Origin: Collinsella sp.
Lineage (GTDB): Bacteria; Actinomycetota; Coriobacteriia; Coriobacteriales; Coriobacteriaceae
Assembly: GCA_014871665.1 (NCBI GenBank)
Contig: WGSL01000080.1
Location: 1 to 7,709, forward strand
DNA length: 7,709 bases
Direction of reading: 5' to 3'
Made by a program: the position numbers and the translations under genes. The notes beneath the pieces are model-generated. The model was not told the origin of the DNA. It was given only the letters and a program-made list of their open reading frames with translations, and did not search any database. How positions within the stretch are numbered: position 1 is the first letter of the stretch; the number at the start of each line of letters is the position of its first letter. This document shows, piece after piece, positions 1-7,194 of the stretch.

Positions 1-60
1 CACGCATTCGCCGTCGCCCGTCACGCCGGCGTTGAGCACGCGCTGCACCACCGCACGCAT
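1..60 (-). CDS. dtd: D-aminoacyl-tRNA deacylase, N-terminal 20 codons (partial at window edge)
   Basis: The reverse complement of the first 60 bases gives MRAVVQRVLNAGVTGDGECV, which matches the characteristic start of Dtd proteins (an M-R-A-V-V/I-Q-R-V start followed by A-x-V-x-V-x-G-E). Dtd hydrolyses the ester bond of D-aminoacyl-tRNAs in the cytoplasm and so keeps D-amino acids out of translation. The ATG at position 60 lies 3 nt after the rdgB stop. A Shine-Dalgarno AGGAG inside the last rdgB codons sits 6 nt before the ATG, so the two genes should be translationally coupled in one operon. The catalytic region (the SQFTL-type and NxGP-type motifs) lies outside the window and cannot be checked. 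The call rests on the N-terminus and context only. Confidence 0.8.
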   Translation of the reverse strand, partial: MRAVVQRVLNAGVTGDGECV

Positions 61-63
61 GGC

Positions 64-705
64 CTACTCCTCGCCCGTCAGCTTGGCGGACAGATGCTCG
101 AGCGCGTGGAAACGGTGGCTGATGGCGTGCTTCTCGTCAGCCGTCAGCTCGGCCATGGTCTTGCCCGGCGTGTCGACCGACAGGAACAGCGGGTCGTAGC
201 CAAAGCCGTGATCGCCGCGGCCCTCGTGTGCGATAACGCCCTCGCAGGTGCCCTCACCATAGGTGACCAAACCGTCCGTGTCGATGAGCGCGACGACGCT
301 CATAAAGCGCGCAGTGCGGTCCTCGTCGGCCACGCCCTCCAGGTTAACGAGGAGTTTGGCGTTGTTGGCGGCATCGTCGCCGTGCACGCCCGCATAGCGC
401 GCGCTATACACGCCAGGCTCGCCGTCCAGGGCATCAACGACCAAGCCCGAATCGTCGGCAATGGCCATAAGGCCCGTCTCCTCAACCGCGGCTTGGGCCT
501 TGATGATGGCGTTCTCCAAAAACGTCGTGCCGTTTTCCTCGGGATCCTCAAAATCACCCAGCTGGCCGAGCGCCACAAAGCGCACCTCGGGCATGACCTT
601 GCCCAAAATGGCCTCGATCTCGGTGAGCTTATGGGCGTTGCCCGTTGCCACGACGATGGTCGCCGCCGGGTCGAGGGTGTCGATGTCAATCTTCTCAAGT
701 GCCAT
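64..705 (-). CDS. rdgB: XTP/dITP diphosphatase (non-canonical purine NTP pyrophosphatase, Ham1/RdgB family)
   Basis: This 213-residue protein should hydrolyse dITP, XTP and related deaminated purine nucleotides to the monophosphate and pyrophosphate, cleaning the nucleotide pool. Family motifs appear in order: TGNAHK at 21-26 (nucleotide and phosphate contacts), EENGTTFLENA at 56-66, ADDSGL at 83-88 with the metal and general-base aspartates, GVYSARYAG at 98-106, GFGYDPLF at 167-174, and K192 with SHR at 196-198. The length is close to the usual 195-205, with about 12 extra N-terminal residues before the first strand. The ATG at 705 is preceded by a textbook AAGGAGG 6 nt upstream. The gene lies downstream of rph, as in many bacteria, and is followed at once by dtd. 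A terminator-like hairpin in the rph-rdgB gap could lower its expression relative to rph. Confidence 0.97.
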   Translation of the reverse strand: MALEKIDIDTLDPAATIVVATGNAHKLTEIEAILGKVMPEVRFVALGQLGDFEDPEENGTTFLENAIIKAQAAVEETGLMAIADDSGLVVDALDGEPGVYSARYAGVHGDDAANNAKLLVNLEGVADEDRTARFMSVVALIDTDGLVTYGEGTCEGVIAHEGRGDHGFGYDPLFLSVDTPGKTMAELTADEKHAISHRFHALEHLSAKLTGEE

Positions 706-711
706 GACTGG

Positions 712-718
712 CCTCCTT
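712..718 (-). promoter_or_regulatory. Strong Shine-Dalgarno of rdgB
   Basis: The minus strand reads AAGGAGG, then CCAGTC, then ATG, a full complement to the 16S rRNA 3' tail at 6-nt spacing. It fixes the rdgB start at 705. It is a much better ribosome site than those of the upstream genes, which may compensate for reduced read-through from rph. Confidence 0.85.
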
Positions 719-811
719 GTCTCTATAGCAAGCCGCGTGAGGGGCGTTTGGGCACTTGACCCCTCCCCTCTCAGGCGATCGGACCTTTCAACGCAGCATT
801 TCAGCAGATAA

Positions 812-848
812 AACCTACCAAAATAAACCTGTCCCTTTTTGGCAGGTT
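812..848 (-). terminator. Terminator-like hairpin overlapping the rph stop codon
   Basis: On the minus strand the arms AACCTGCCAAAA (848-837) and TTTTGGTAGGTT (823-812) pair over 12 bp with one G-U wobble and a 13-nt loop. The wobble would be an A-C mismatch on the other strand. The stem begins with the last two bases of the rph stop codon and is followed by UUAUC, so the U run, including paired bases, is short. It could be a weak intrinsic terminator, a 3'-end stabiliser or attenuator before rdgB, or part of a dispersed palindromic repeat. No convincing promoter was found in the rest of the gap (706-811). Confidence 0.5.
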
Positions 849-1572
849 AGGCGATGGCTTGGCGCTGAAGCTCGATGAGCTCGGCGACACCCTTGTCGCC
901 CAGGTCGAGCAGGGCGTTGAGGCGTTTGCGGTCGAAGGGCGCCTGCTCGCCGGTGCCCTGGAGCTCGATCATCTCACCGGTATCGGTGGCGACGAGGTTC
1001 ATGTCGACCTCGGCATGACTGTCCTCGGAATAATCGAGGTCAAGCAGCGTATTGCCGTCGACAACGCCCATGGAGATGGCAGCCACCTGACCGATAAGCG
1101 GGATGCGCTCGATCTTGCCCGCCTCGACCCACATGGCGAGGGCGTCGTGCAGTGCCACCCAGGCGCCGGTGATGCTCGCTGTACGCGTGCCGCCATCGGC
1201 CTGAATTACATCGCAGTCGACGGTGACGGTGTACTCGCCGAGCGCCTTCATGTTGACGACGGTACGCAGGCTGCGGCCAATGAGGCGCTCGATCTCCATG
1301 GAGCGACCCTTGCGGTTGGCGTGCTCGCGCTTGCAGCGCTTGCCGGTCGACGCCGGCAGCATGGCGTATTCCGCGGTCACCCAGCCGGCCTTAGCTCCCT
1401 TTCGCCAGCCCGGCACGCCCTCCTCGATAGTGGCGGCGCACAGCACGCGCGTGTCACCGAACTCGGCCAAACACGAGCCGTGGGCGTGCTTCATGACGCC
1501 GCGAGTAAGCTTGATGGGGCGCAGCTCATCGGCGGCGCGGCCGTTGGCGCGGTTGACCTGCATATACTCCAT
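847..1572 (-). CDS. rph: Ribonuclease PH (tRNA nucleotidyltransferase)
   Basis: This 241-residue enzyme is a phosphorolytic 3'-to-5' exoribonuclease that trims tRNA precursors at their 3' ends using inorganic phosphate and forms a ring-shaped hexamer. The family signature is clear throughout: LRPIKLTRG at 17-25, EFGDTRVLC at 37-45, ATIEEGVP at 47-54, GWVTAEYAMLP at 63-73, GRSMEIERLIGRSLR at 89-103, DCDVIQADGGTRTASITGA at 119-137 with the phosphate-binding arginine (R130), and DYSEDSHAEVDMN toward the end. Length matches the usual 238-245. The ATG at 1572 is chosen because GAAAGGA sits 7 nt upstream. An in-frame ATG at 1563 has only a poor GGAG 3 nt away. The gene lies 54 nt after murI and before rdgB, a neighbourhood also seen in Firmicutes. 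Confidence 0.98.
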   Translation of the reverse strand: MEYMQVNRANGRAADELRPIKLTRGVMKHAHGSCLAEFGDTRVLCAATIEEGVPGWRKGAKAGWVTAEYAMLPASTGKRCKREHANRKGRSMEIERLIGRSLRTVVNMKALGEYTVTVDCDVIQADGGTRTASITGAWVALHDALAMWVEAGKIERIPLIGQVAAISMGVVDGNTLLDLDYSEDSHAEVDMNLVATDTGEMIELQGTGEQAPFDRKRLNALLDLGDKGVAELIELQRQAIA

Positions 1573-1626
1573 AGAAATATCCTTTCGGCAAAAGATGTGG
1601 CGAAGGCTTTGGCGGCTGCCTTACAT

Positions 1627-2511
1627 CTATTTCAGTTCATCGATATCGATATGTTCGATGCTCTTGAGCGGCTGACCAAAGATAAAGCTGCCCGCCACCG
1701 CAAACTCGGCAATATTATCGGCCGTCGTTGCAAAACGATGTTGCGGCTCGGCTGCGTCGCCCGCCAGCTGCTCGCGGCGCGTGAGGATATCGGTCAGCTC
1801 GCGCGTGGTCTCCTCGGCGGAACTCACGACGCGCACCCCAGGCCCCAGCGCATGGCGGATAGGTCCCACCAACAGCGGGAAATGCGTACAGCCGAGCACC
1901 ACGGTATCGATACCGTGGTCGCGCAGCGGCTCAACCGTGGCACCCACCAGCGCACGCACGGCAGGCGTATCGAAGATGTCCTCGTTCTCAAGCCACTGTT
2001 CCTGCAGATGTGCACCCGAGGCGAGCTCGTGTTCGACAACCTCGACAAAGCTCGAGGCAGGACAGCCGTATACATCGACGCCGGCATCCAGGTCCTGAAT
2101 GGCGCGCGTGTAGGCGCCCGAGCGAATGGTGAGGTTGGTGGCGAGCACGCCCACGCGACGCGAGCGGGTGCTGTTGATCGCCGCACGGGCACCCGGCGCG
2201 ATCACACCGATGACGGGAACGTCGAGCACCTGCTGGGCCAGACGCAAGGCCGCAGCGGTCGCCGTGTTGCAAGCGATGACCATAATCTTGACGTCGTGCT
2301 TCGAAAGCCAACGACCCGCCTGCAACGCAAACGAGCGCACCTCATCCTCGGTACGCGTGCCGTAGGGACAGCGCTTGGTGTCGCCAAAGTAGTAGACGGA
2401 CTCGTGCGGAAGTGCCGTTGCGATCGCGCGCGCGACCGTCAAGCCGCCCAGGCCCGAGTCGAACACGCCGATCGGACGCGTGTCCCCGGCCATATTATCG
2501 ATATCGGACAT
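1627..2511 (-). CDS. murI: Glutamate racemase
   Basis: The product (294 residues from the chosen start) interconverts L- and D-glutamate without cofactor and supplies the D-Glu of the peptidoglycan stem. Signatures are IGVFDSGLGGLTV at 14-26, GDTKRCPYGTR at 43-53, ACNTATA at 80-86 with the first catalytic cysteine (C81), and GCTHFPLL at 207-214 with the second (C208). Both cysteines of the two-base mechanism are therefore present. The ATG at 2511 is preferred because GGTGA, complementary to the 16S tail, lies 4 nt upstream. The frame stays open to a TTG at 2547 that lacks a ribosome site and would add 12 unconserved residues. It sits between a HAD phosphatase (51 nt upstream) and rph (54 nt downstream), and two genes from murE, consistent with a wall-precursor cluster. 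Confidence 0.97.
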   Translation of the reverse strand: MSDIDNMAGDTRPIGVFDSGLGGLTVARAIATALPHESVYYFGDTKRCPYGTRTEDEVRSFALQAGRWLSKHDVKIMVIACNTATAAALRLAQQVLDVPVIGVIAPGARAAINSTRSRRVGVLATNLTIRSGAYTRAIQDLDAGVDVYGCPASSFVEVVEHELASGAHLQEQWLENEDIFDTPAVRALVGATVEPLRDHGIDTVVLGCTHFPLLVGPIRHALGPGVRVVSSAEETTRELTDILTRREQLAGDAAEPQHRFATTADNIAEFAVAGSFIFGQPLKSIEHIDIDELK

Positions 2512-2562
2512 TACCTCACCAGATTCTCTCTCGAAAAATGCGACCAATCGTGATGCGTCGCG

Positions 2563-3474
2563 CTACGAACGGGCTGCGACCAGCAGCTCGGCCGTTGCCA
2601 CCCAACCGTCGACAATCTTGCCGCGCGTAATATAGGCATTGTCGCAGGCGTCCAAGAACTCCGGGGCACCGGCGCTCGTCAGGCCATTCTCGACCAGGCA
2701 GAACGTGCCCACGTGATCGGCCATGTAGAAGTCGGACTCGGAATCGCCGAGCGCCAACGTCTCCTCGCGCTCGATCCCTAGGTGCTCGCAGAAGCGCGCA
2801 ATGGCGACGCCCTTGTTGAGGCCCGCGGGATTGATGTTGAAGGCGCGGCCGTCCTCGACGCGATTAAGCTCGAGCGTCGTCGGCTTGGACAGGTGAGTCA
2901 GATGGCCGTTGCAAGCCCAGATCAGACCGCAGCCGGCCTCGTCCAGGATGGCCTGAACCTCATCGTCGGGCACATCGCCGCGCATGCCAACGGTGACCTC
3001 GCGGTATTTGTAGCCGGTCGACATGTCGTTGTGATACTCGATCTTGTGCGGCCAGCGGGCGAGAATCTTCTCGCACACGCCGGTCTGCTCGATCACCTGG
3101 TGCGGCGTGAGGCCACAGGCGGGGTCGTAAGGCATGTCACCGGTCAGATACTCCCAATCGTTGGCTTTGAGATCGTACATGACCAGGCCGCCCATCTCGC
3201 CGATGTAGGAGTTGAGGCCGAGCACGCGCGCGTCCTCGTGGATCATGGTACGGTTGCGGCCCGAGGTGGGAACCACCTGAATACCAGCGCGAGCAAGCGC
3301 CACGACGGCCTCGACGAGTTTGGTCGAGGGGTTGCCGTCGTTGTCGCGCAGCACGCACGAGCCGGGTGCGAGCATCGTGGCATCCAGGTCGGTAAAGACA
3401 TACTTGACCTTGGCCAAGCGCTCGCGCATCTCGCCCGAAAGCTCGGCAACGGTCGGCAGGGTATTGTGGGACAT
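2563..3474 (-). CDS. HAD-superfamily phosphatase, Cof/HAD-IIB type, substrate unknown
   Basis: From the ATG at 3474 the protein has 303 residues and all four HAD motifs: motif I FTDLDATML at 27-35 with nucleophile D29 and acid D31, motif II TSGRN at 70-74, motif III lysine K221 in GLNKG, and motif IV GDSESD at 243-248. A large insert between motifs II and III (about 85-215) fits the type-IIB cap that sets substrate choice. Relatives act on sugar phosphates or flavin and pyridoxal phosphates, but nothing here identifies the substrate. An upstream ATG at 3516 would add 14 residues but has no ribosome site, whereas GGAG sits 5 nt before 3474. Lying between murE and murI hints at a role tied to envelope or sugar-phosphate metabolism, but this is context only. 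Confidence 0.9.
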   Translation of the reverse strand: MSHNTLPTVAELSGEMRERLAKVKYVFTDLDATMLAPGSCVLRDNDGNPSTKLVEAVVALARAGIQVVPTSGRNRTMIHEDARVLGLNSYIGEMGGLVMYDLKANDWEYLTGDMPYDPACGLTPHQVIEQTGVCEKILARWPHKIEYHNDMSTGYKYREVTVGMRGDVPDDEVQAILDEAGCGLIWACNGHLTHLSKPTTLELNRVEDGRAFNINPAGLNKGVAIARFCEHLGIEREETLALGDSESDFYMADHVGTFCLVENGLTSAGAPEFLDACDNAYITRGKIVDGWVATAELLVAARS

Positions 3475-3539
3475 GGTTACTCCGTTTACGTAGAAGGGTT
3501 TGGACTTGGACGGCATGTTTTGATTGAGGGAACACGCTT

Positions 3540-3572
3540 ATGGCGACAGCGCACTCAGGGCGCCGCCGCCAT
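3540..3572 (-). other. Stable 13-bp RNA hairpin after murE
   Basis: Minus-strand arms ATGGCGGCGGCGC (3572-3560) and GCGCTGTCGCCAT (3552-3540) pair along 13 bp with two G-U wobbles around the 7-nt loop CCTGAGT. The stem starts 9 nt after the murE stop. The wobbles pair only in minus-strand RNA and are A-C mismatches on the other strand, so an RNA role is more likely than a DNA palindrome. No U tract follows (AAGCGTG), so it is not a classic intrinsic terminator. Protection of the murE 3' end, or partial termination before the HAD gene, would fit. The remainder of the 107-nt gap shows no recognisable promoter. Confidence 0.55.
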
Positions 3573-3581
3573 CATGGTTCA

Positions 3582-5144
3582 TTAGTCAAACTGGGTAACA
3601 TCGATCAGGCGATTGGCCAGCGAAAGGTCGCTCTCGATGGGCACGAACTCGTCACCCACGTGCATGAGCTCCTCGTCACCCTTTGCCAGCAGCAAGACAA
3701 TGGTGGGAGCATCGGGGTTGACGTACTCCTCGCGCGCCGCCTTGAACGCCGCATGCACAGCGGCTTCGCGGTCGAGGATGATCTTGTTCGGCGTATCGTC
3801 GGGAACATGCTCGGCAAGCTCGCGACAGACCTTCATCGGGTCCTCGTGAGCTGGATCCTCGTTGGCAAAGATCATCAGGTCGGAATACGGTGCGGCCTCG
3901 CGCGGAAGCTGCTCGCGGCGCTCCTGCGCCTTGCCGCCGGCAGCGCCAAACAGCGCAATGACGGGGCTAGCGGGAAACGCGCGCTTGACCGACGAGAAAA
4001 GCGAACGGAACGAAAGCTGGTTGTGCGCATAGTCGACGACGCAGATCACGCGACCGTCCTTCGACTCCACGACCTCCATACGGCCCGGCACACGCAGTTT
4101 GGAGAGGCCCTTCTTGATGGCATCGATACCGATGCCGATCTCGCGCGCAGCGGCGATAGCGACCAGCGCGTTTTCCACGTTAAAGTCTCCCGCGATACCC
4201 AGCAGGACCTTCTCCCCCGCCTCGGACTCGTCGGCACACAGGCCATGCAAGTTGAACTCGATGCTAAAGCCGACCATGCGTACGTCGCTCGCCCACAGGC
4301 TTGCCTCGGGATGCTCGACCCCAACGGTCACCAAGCGATCGGCCGTCGACGCTGCCTCCAGCACACGGTCGACCTCTTCGGTGCCCAGATTCACCACGGC
4401 GGTCTTTGCCTGGTCAAAGATCCTGAGTTTGCTCTCAAAATAATCCTCAAACGTGGGGTGTTCGATCGGCGAGATGTGGTCGCGGCCGATGTTGAGGAAG
4501 CACGCCACGTCAAACGGCAGATTCTCGACGCGTTGGTACTTGAGCGCCTGGCTCGAAACCTCCATGACCATGGACTGGCGACCGGACGTGCGACAGTTGG
4601 CGATATGGCGCCAGATCTCGGGGGCCTCGGGCGTGGTGTTGGTGCTCTCGTAGCACTCGATACCATCGTCGGTGTTCACCGAACCGATCATGCCGCAGGA
4701 CTCGCCCGCCGCCTTGATGATGGACTGGAGCATAAAAGCGGCCGTGGTCTTTCCCTTGGTGCCGGTGATGCCCACGATCTTGACGTCGTGGTCAGGACGG
4801 TCGTAGACCTCCGGCGGCAACAGGGCCATGGCCGTGCGAACACTATCAACAACCAGCATCGCAGCACCGCTCTCCTGCGCCAGCGGCTCCAGAGACTCGA
4901 CCAGCGACTCCTCGCACACAAATGCGACGGCGCCCGCATCGAGCGCCATGCTCAAAAACGCGGGCTTAAAGGCAGCACCTTTACAGAAGAACACGTCACC
5001 TGCCGAGACCGCGCGCGAATCAAACGAGCAACCGGTCACGGCACGCTCGTCAACCTGCTCTGATGCGCGCAGCTCGCCGCACACATCGAGCAGCTTGGCA
5101 AGCGTATCGACCGTGGTCACGGTCGCGGAATCCGAATGGTGCAT
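3582..5144 (-). CDS. murE: UDP-N-acetylmuramoyl-L-alanyl-D-glutamate--third-residue ligase (MurE type)
   Basis: This 520-residue ATP-dependent cytoplasmic Mur ligase adds the third amino acid to UDP-MurNAc-L-Ala-D-Glu. Visible motifs are CSFDSR at 39-44 (UDP-substrate domain), the P-loop GITGTKGKTT at 125-134, NTTPEAPE at 169-176, MEVSSQAL at 194-201, NIGRDHIS at 218-225, S238-K239 (the usual carbamylated lysine), GDFNVENA at 319-326, VPGRMEVV at 352-359 and VDYAHN at 370-375. The selectivity motif is EDPA (429-432), where diaminopimelate-adding enzymes have DNPR and the lysine-adding S. aureus enzyme has DNPA. L-Lys or L-Orn is thus likelier than meso-DAP, by inference. The start at 5144 follows AAAGGTGA at 3 nt, a good match to the 16S tail. 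It appears to head the transcript toward murI and rph. MurT-like or other Mur ligases are less likely given the MurE motifs. Confidence 0.92.
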   Translation of the reverse strand: MHHSDSATVTTVDTLAKLLDVCGELRASEQVDERAVTGCSFDSRAVSAGDVFFCKGAAFKPAFLSMALDAGAVAFVCEESLVESLEPLAQESGAAMLVVDSVRTAMALLPPEVYDRPDHDVKIVGITGTKGKTTAAFMLQSIIKAAGESCGMIGSVNTDDGIECYESTNTTPEAPEIWRHIANCRTSGRQSMVMEVSSQALKYQRVENLPFDVACFLNIGRDHISPIEHPTFEDYFESKLRIFDQAKTAVVNLGTEEVDRVLEAASTADRLVTVGVEHPEASLWASDVRMVGFSIEFNLHGLCADESEAGEKVLLGIAGDFNVENALVAIAAAREIGIGIDAIKKGLSKLRVPGRMEVVESKDGRVICVVDYAHNQLSFRSLFSSVKRAFPASPVIALFGAAGGKAQERREQLPREAAPYSDLMIFANEDPAHEDPMKVCRELAEHVPDDTPNKIILDREAAVHAAFKAAREEYVNPDAPTIVLLLAKGDEELMHVGDEFVPIESDLSLANRLIDVTQFD

Positions 5145-5179
5145 CTTTCACCTTTCTCAGCCATTTGGCAGGGACGGTT

Positions 5180-5208
5180 TTTATAGTAACTGAAACGCAC
5201 CCACGCAA
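5180..5208 (-). promoter_or_regulatory. murE: Probable promoter of murE
   Basis: The minus strand carries TTGCGT (5208-5203), a 17-nt spacer and TATAAA (5185-5180), with the murE start about 35 nt further on. The -10 matches the sigma-70 consensus at 5 of 6 bases and the -35 at 3 of 6. It is the only good candidate between the asnB terminator and murE. The -35 box shares bases with the terminator's U tract. Confidence 0.5.
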
Positions 5209-5231
5209 AAACGGCTCCCGGAGGAGCCGTT
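5207..5231 (-). terminator. asnB: Intrinsic terminator of asnB
   Basis: A perfect 9-bp stem, AACGGCTCC (5231-5223) with GGAGCCGTT (5218-5210), closes the loop TCCG and runs into a five-U tract whose first two bases are paired. C(UCCG)G belongs to the very stable UNCG tetraloop class. It lies 25 nt after the asnB stop and separates asnB from murE. Confidence 0.9.
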
Positions 5232-5256
5232 ACGCGCAGGCGTTCGTAAGCCGAGG

Positions 5257-7137
5257 CTAGGCAGCCTGAACAGAAGGCTGGCCCTCGTCGATAAAGAAGC
5301 GCTTGTACCACACTAGGAACACGAGCGGCGTATAGATCTTGCGCTGGAAATCGCCCTTGCCCGCAAAGTGCAGATCGAGCAGGTGCATGAGCTCGTCGGT
5401 ATTGAAGAACTCGCTTGCCCACGGCGCGGTGAAGTACTCCTTGACATAGTCGTACCACTTTTGCTCGCGCAGCCAGTAGACAATCGGCACTGGGAAGCCC
5501 ACCTTGGGACGGGTGGCCCACTCATCGGGCAGCGACTTGTTGGCAGCGTGGCGGAGTACCTGTTTGTTGCCGTTCTCGTTGATGCGGTAGCGGTCGGGAA
5601 TGTGCTCGGCGAACTCCATGACTTTGCGGTCCAGGAAGGGCACGCGCAGCTCCAGCGAGTGCGCCATGCACATCTTGTCGGCCTTGAGCAGAATGTCGCC
5701 CGGGAGCCACATGTTCATGTCCAGGTACTGCTTCTTGACCAGCTCGGGCTGACCCTTCACGCGTGCGTAGATGGGTGCAGCGAGCTCGAAGGCGCCGTCG
5801 CCGGTGTTGTACTCGGGCTTGAGCACGCCGTCGACCTCGCGTTCCGGCCATACCAGAGCCTGTCCCAGGAACGACTTCTCGGGGATCTCGGCACCCTTGA
5901 CCAGGAAGTTATGTCCCTTGAAGTACGGCATATGCAGCGCCAGGTTACCGAGCGCGCGACGGATGGGCAGCGGCACCATCTTTTTGTACTTGCGCACCGG
6001 GACCGTATCCTCGTAGTAGGCGTAGCCGCCAAAGAGTTCGTCGGCGCCTTCGCCCGAAAGTACGACGGTGACGTCCTTGCGGGCCATCTCGGCCAAGAAC
6101 CACAGCGGCACGGAAGACAGGTTGGACTGCGGCTCGTCCATGTGATACTGGATGTCCTCGAGAGCACCGAAAAACTCGTCGGCGGTAATCATCTTGCGAA
6201 CGTTCTCGACGCCGAGCTTATCGGAAAGCTCCTTGGCGTAGTTGGTCTCGTTGAAGTTCTTGTAGTCAAAGCCCACCGAGAAGGTCTTGTCGGGCATGAG
6301 GCAAGCGGCGATGTAGCTGGAGTCGACGCCACCGGAGAGGAACGACGCGACCTTGACGTCGGCGATGCGATGGGCCTCGACGCTCTCGTGCACGACCTCG
6401 TCCAGCTCGTCGACATACTCCTCGAACGGCTTCTCGACGGCAGAGTAATCGCAATCCCAGTAACGCTCGATGTTCATCTTGCCGGTCGGGATATCGACGG
6501 TAAAGTAGTGCGCCGGCGGCAGCTTGTAGACACCCTCGAAGAAGGTCTCCTCGGTTGCCGAATACTGCAGCGTCATGTACGGACGCAGGGCCTTTTTGTT
6601 GACCGCCTTGTGGAAGTGCGGGTAGTCCAGGAAGCTCTTGATCTCGGAACCAAAGAGCACGCCCGGAGCGCCGTCGCCCGCATCGGCCATGGGATAGTAG
6701 TAGAGCGGCTTGATGCCAAAGATGTCGCGGGCGCCAAAAAGCTTGTTCTTCTTTTTGTCCCAGATGACGAAGGCGTACATACCGCGCAGACGATCGAGTA
6801 CGGCCTCGCCCCACTCCTCGTAGCCGTGCAGGAGGCTCTCGGTGTCGGCGCCGCAGTGGAACTTGTAGCCCTTGGCCTCGAGCTCGGAACGGAGTTCTTG
6901 GAAGTTGTAGATCTCGCCGTTGAAGACAATGACGACGCTGCCGTCCTCATTGGCCATGGGCTGAGCGCCGGCCTCGGTCAGGTCGAGGATCGACAGGCGG
7001 CGGAAGCCCAGGGCAACGCGGCCGTCGATAAACTGACCGCCCATGTCGGGACCGCGATGGACGATGCGGTCCATCATCTTGGTGAGCACCTCGGATTGGT
7101 TATCCGTCCCACCGACAAAACCGACAAAACCGCACAT
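5257..7137 (-). CDS. asnB: Asparagine synthetase, glutamine-hydrolysing
   Basis: This 626-residue, two-domain cytoplasmic enzyme makes asparagine from aspartate, ATP and glutamine. The N-terminal class II glutaminase domain begins MCGFVG, so C2 becomes the catalytic N-terminal nucleophile once Met is removed. It continues with HRGPD at 27-31, RRLSILDL at 46-53, NGEIYN at 73-78 and ADTES at 97-101. The synthetase domain shows the PP-loop SGGVDSS at 268-274, DEP at 334-336, SGEGADELFGGY at 361-372 and LELRVPFLDRKVMEF in the C-terminal part. The length resembles the roughly 610-632-residue Bacillus-type AsnB rather than the 554-residue E. coli form. The start at 7137 is forced by the C2 requirement and has GAGGGG 7 nt upstream. 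It appears to be a single-gene unit with its own terminator. Confidence 0.97.
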   Translation of the reverse strand: MCGFVGFVGGTDNQSEVLTKMMDRIVHRGPDMGGQFIDGRVALGFRRLSILDLTEAGAQPMANEDGSVVIVFNGEIYNFQELRSELEAKGYKFHCGADTESLLHGYEEWGEAVLDRLRGMYAFVIWDKKKNKLFGARDIFGIKPLYYYPMADAGDGAPGVLFGSEIKSFLDYPHFHKAVNKKALRPYMTLQYSATEETFFEGVYKLPPAHYFTVDIPTGKMNIERYWDCDYSAVEKPFEEYVDELDEVVHESVEAHRIADVKVASFLSGGVDSSYIAACLMPDKTFSVGFDYKNFNETNYAKELSDKLGVENVRKMITADEFFGALEDIQYHMDEPQSNLSSVPLWFLAEMARKDVTVVLSGEGADELFGGYAYYEDTVPVRKYKKMVPLPIRRALGNLALHMPYFKGHNFLVKGAEIPEKSFLGQALVWPEREVDGVLKPEYNTGDGAFELAAPIYARVKGQPELVKKQYLDMNMWLPGDILLKADKMCMAHSLELRVPFLDRKVMEFAEHIPDRYRINENGNKQVLRHAANKSLPDEWATRPKVGFPVPIVYWLREQKWYDYVKEYFTAPWASEFFNTDELMHLLDLHFAGKGDFQRKIYTPLVFLVWYKRFFIDEGQPSVQAA

Positions 7138-7188
7138 ATACTATCCCCTCTGCTGTTGCTGGGCATCAAATCGAATCAGTAGCTTTTG

Positions 7189-7194
7189 AGTATA
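7189..7194 (-). promoter_or_regulatory. asnB: Candidate -10 box of the asnB promoter
   Basis: TATACT on the minus strand (5 of 6 to consensus) lies 51 nt before the asnB start, giving a leader of roughly 45 nt. No good -35 is seen 16-18 nt upstream and there is no TG extension, so either an activator helps or the true promoter lies elsewhere in 7138-7324. Confidence 0.35.

Noticed and set aside
734..774. GAGGGG ... CCCCTC inverted repeat upstream of rdgB
   Set aside because: Six pairs across a 20-nt loop in GC-rich sequence, easily expected by chance. No promoter or riboswitch pattern accompanies it.
2512..2547. TTG start for murI adding 12 residues
   Set aside because: No Shine-Dalgarno precedes it and the added residues are not part of the family. 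The ATG at 2511 has a well-placed GGTGA.
2534..2561. Possible terminator between the HAD gene and murI (GCGAC ... GTCGC followed by ATTTTT)
   Set aside because: Only a 5-bp stem with a 12-nt loop in a 51-nt gap. Too weak to call in an apparent operon.
859..7182. Very long open frames on the plus strand opposite rph/murI (859-2553), the HAD gene (2782-3585), murE (3540-5063) and asnB (5368-7182)
   Set aside because: They are antisense to genes with unmistakable family motifs, show no recognisable domains and are explained by high-GC codon use that avoids TTA, CTA and TCA on the coding strand.
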